This document shows, one piece after another, positions 4,818 through 5,645 of a DNA stretch of 5,645 nt. The stretch comes from Methanofollis sp. (GTDB lineage Archaea; Halobacteriota; Methanomicrobia; Methanomicrobiales; Methanofollaceae), in the NCBI GenBank assembly GCA_028696365.1, contig JAQVHG010000154.1, positions 1 to 5,645 of the forward strand. The letters run 5' to 3'. Positions within the stretch are counted from its first letter, which is position 1. Each line of letters opens with the position of its first letter. The notes beneath the pieces were generated by a model. That model did not search any database. It was not told where the DNA came from and saw only the letters and a list, made by a program, of their open reading frames with translations. Made by a program: the position numbers and the translations under genes.

Positions 4818-5645
4818 ATGCTTATCATTGGAGACTACGAAATAAATCAACAGAACTTTAGGAGGGATTATTTGGACATTAAACACTGTGATGAAGCCCG
4901 AAACAGAGTATTGTCATCATATCCGCCTCTATTCAGCCAGAAAAAATATTATCCAAATACTAAAACGCTATTCCCCATAATTAAACTAAAAAAATGGATC
5001 ACATATAATCCTGAAGAGTATGTCGGGGATGGGCCAGTAGTAATTAAGGCACAGCAACTCCTTTCAAAGGATGGAAAGTCAACTACAAAGTTATTCGATC
5101 AAATTCAAGATGATGGTGGTATCCACAACCACTTGGATTCTGATAACGATGTTATACTATCCTCTATAATGCCAGATCGTGCCATTGCAGGATTGACCTG
5201 TGAAAATTTCGCAGAAATGATTGATACAATGGGGGTTGAGTACTATCTCACACCTGACGGTGAAACCTATCTCGGAGAGGCCGAACGTTCAGCATTTGAA
5301 ATAACTCGTATGCTAGATCAAACACAGACACTGCTCGATTTATGTCCGCGATGTGTGCCCATTGGTTTGGTGAAAGGATGTACAAGTGATCAGGTACGCT
5401 GTCATACCGAGAATCTACAAAATCTTGGGATCCAAAGATTTTGTTTCCATCTCGGTGACTTCTTCCGGGGATCTGATTCTGATCTCATTACTGCCAGAAG
5501 ATTTGCGGTTCTCATCCGAGAGAGAACAAAAAATCTCATAATCTACGGAATCGGATCAAGGAAATACATCAATATGTTCAGGTTCGCAGATGGATTTGCC
5601 ACGCAGTCACACTATGCAAAAGCATACCATGGTTACATTGATGAA
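4818..5645 (+). CDS. tRNA-guanine transglycosylase-like protein (TGT/DpdA-type barrel), N-terminal part; runs off the right edge
   Basis: Open to the window end: 276 codons from ATG 4818, or 258 from TTG 4872. TTG 4872 has a strong GGAGGG five bases upstream; ATG 4818 has none, so the shorter form is a serious candidate. TGT enzymes exchange guanine for a 7-deazaguanine in tRNA, and DpdA relatives do so in DNA. By hand alignment I see the TGT barrel order: QDDGGI (5106-5123) against DSGGF; MPDRAIAG against the TPEKAI segment; YLTPDGE (5244-5264) against the substrate-binding FDE region; GLVKG (5364-5378) against GIVQG; FHLGDF against the GGLSVGE loop; YGIGSRKY against MGVGTPED; and ADGFATQSHYAKAYHG against VDMFDCVLPTRNARNG. 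In the last pair alanine (5598-5600) replaces the nucleophilic aspartate. The usual zinc site would lie beyond the window. AT-rich like the regulator. A paralogue with a different or lost activity is likely. Confidence 0.78.
   Translation, partial: MLIIGDYEINQQNFRRDYLDIKHCDEARNRVLSSYPPLFSQKKYYPNTKTLFPIIKLKKWITYNPEEYVGDGPVVIKAQQLLSKDGKSTTKLFDQIQDDGGIHNHLDSDNDVILSSIMPDRAIAGLTCENFAEMIDTMGVEYYLTPDGETYLGEAERSAFEITRMLDQTQTLLDLCPRCVPIGLVKGCTSDQVRCHTENLQNLGIQRFCFHLGDFFRGSDSDLITARRFAVLIRERTKNLIIYGIGSRKYINMFRFADGFATQSHYAKAYHGYIDE
4861..4866 (+). promoter_or_regulatory. Shine-Dalgarno GGAGGG ahead of TTG 4872
   Basis: GGAGGG, continued as GGAGGGAT, closely matches the complement of the archaeal 16S rRNA 3' end and sits five bases before TTG 4872 in the frame of the TGT-like gene. 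It supports initiation at TTG rather than at ATG 4818. The same bases would encode Arg-Arg in the longer form, so chance is possible. Confidence 0.5.

Overview
The window looks like a defence-rich accessory segment of an archaeal chromosome, most likely a euryarchaeal methanogen of the Methanomicrobia. This is inferred from four things: a regulator of the archaeal HFX_2341 type, TATA-like AT boxes ahead of genes instead of -35/-10 pairs, a GGAGGG ribosome-binding site, and a GC-rich, GGC/CTC-favouring coding style in the host-like parts. The taxonomic call is soft. No rRNA, tRNA, CRISPR array or insertion sequence is visible.

Layout. Bases 1-1738 (minus strand) hold the N-terminal half or more of a type I restriction endonuclease subunit, HsdR. 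It has an intact nuclease motif and helicase motifs but an in-frame TAG at codon 21, and it runs off the left edge. Bases 1748-2029 are an AT-rich spacer with competing inverted repeats, a probable promoter for hsdR and an oligo-T stretch after the gene upstream. Bases 2030-3118 (minus) encode a DUF6236-type protein of unknown function. Bases 3203-3973 (minus) encode a DUF1828/DUF1829 protein, GC-rich and probably started at TTG. Bases 3990-4769 (minus) encode a CARF-type sensor domain fused to a winged helix (HFX_2341/DUF6293 family). From 4818 or 4872 to the right edge, on the plus strand and divergent from the regulator, lies the first part of a tRNA-guanine transglycosylase (TGT)-like protein. 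It keeps the barrel landmarks, but a hand alignment puts alanine where TGT has its nucleophilic aspartate.

How the parts may work together. The three minus-strand genes from 4769 to 2030 are closely spaced and may form one transcript, led by the CARF-type regulator. The regulator and the TGT-like gene share a very short divergent promoter region, so the regulator may control both sides. TGT-like enzymes are known to insert 7-deazaguanines into DNA in Dpd-type modification systems, and HsdR cuts DNA. A ligand-sensing, DNA-modification or restriction island is therefore a reasonable hypothesis, but the sequence does not prove that these genes form one system. The mosaic base composition (GC-rich hsdR and DUF1829 genes among AT-rich neighbours) suggests assembly from several sources.
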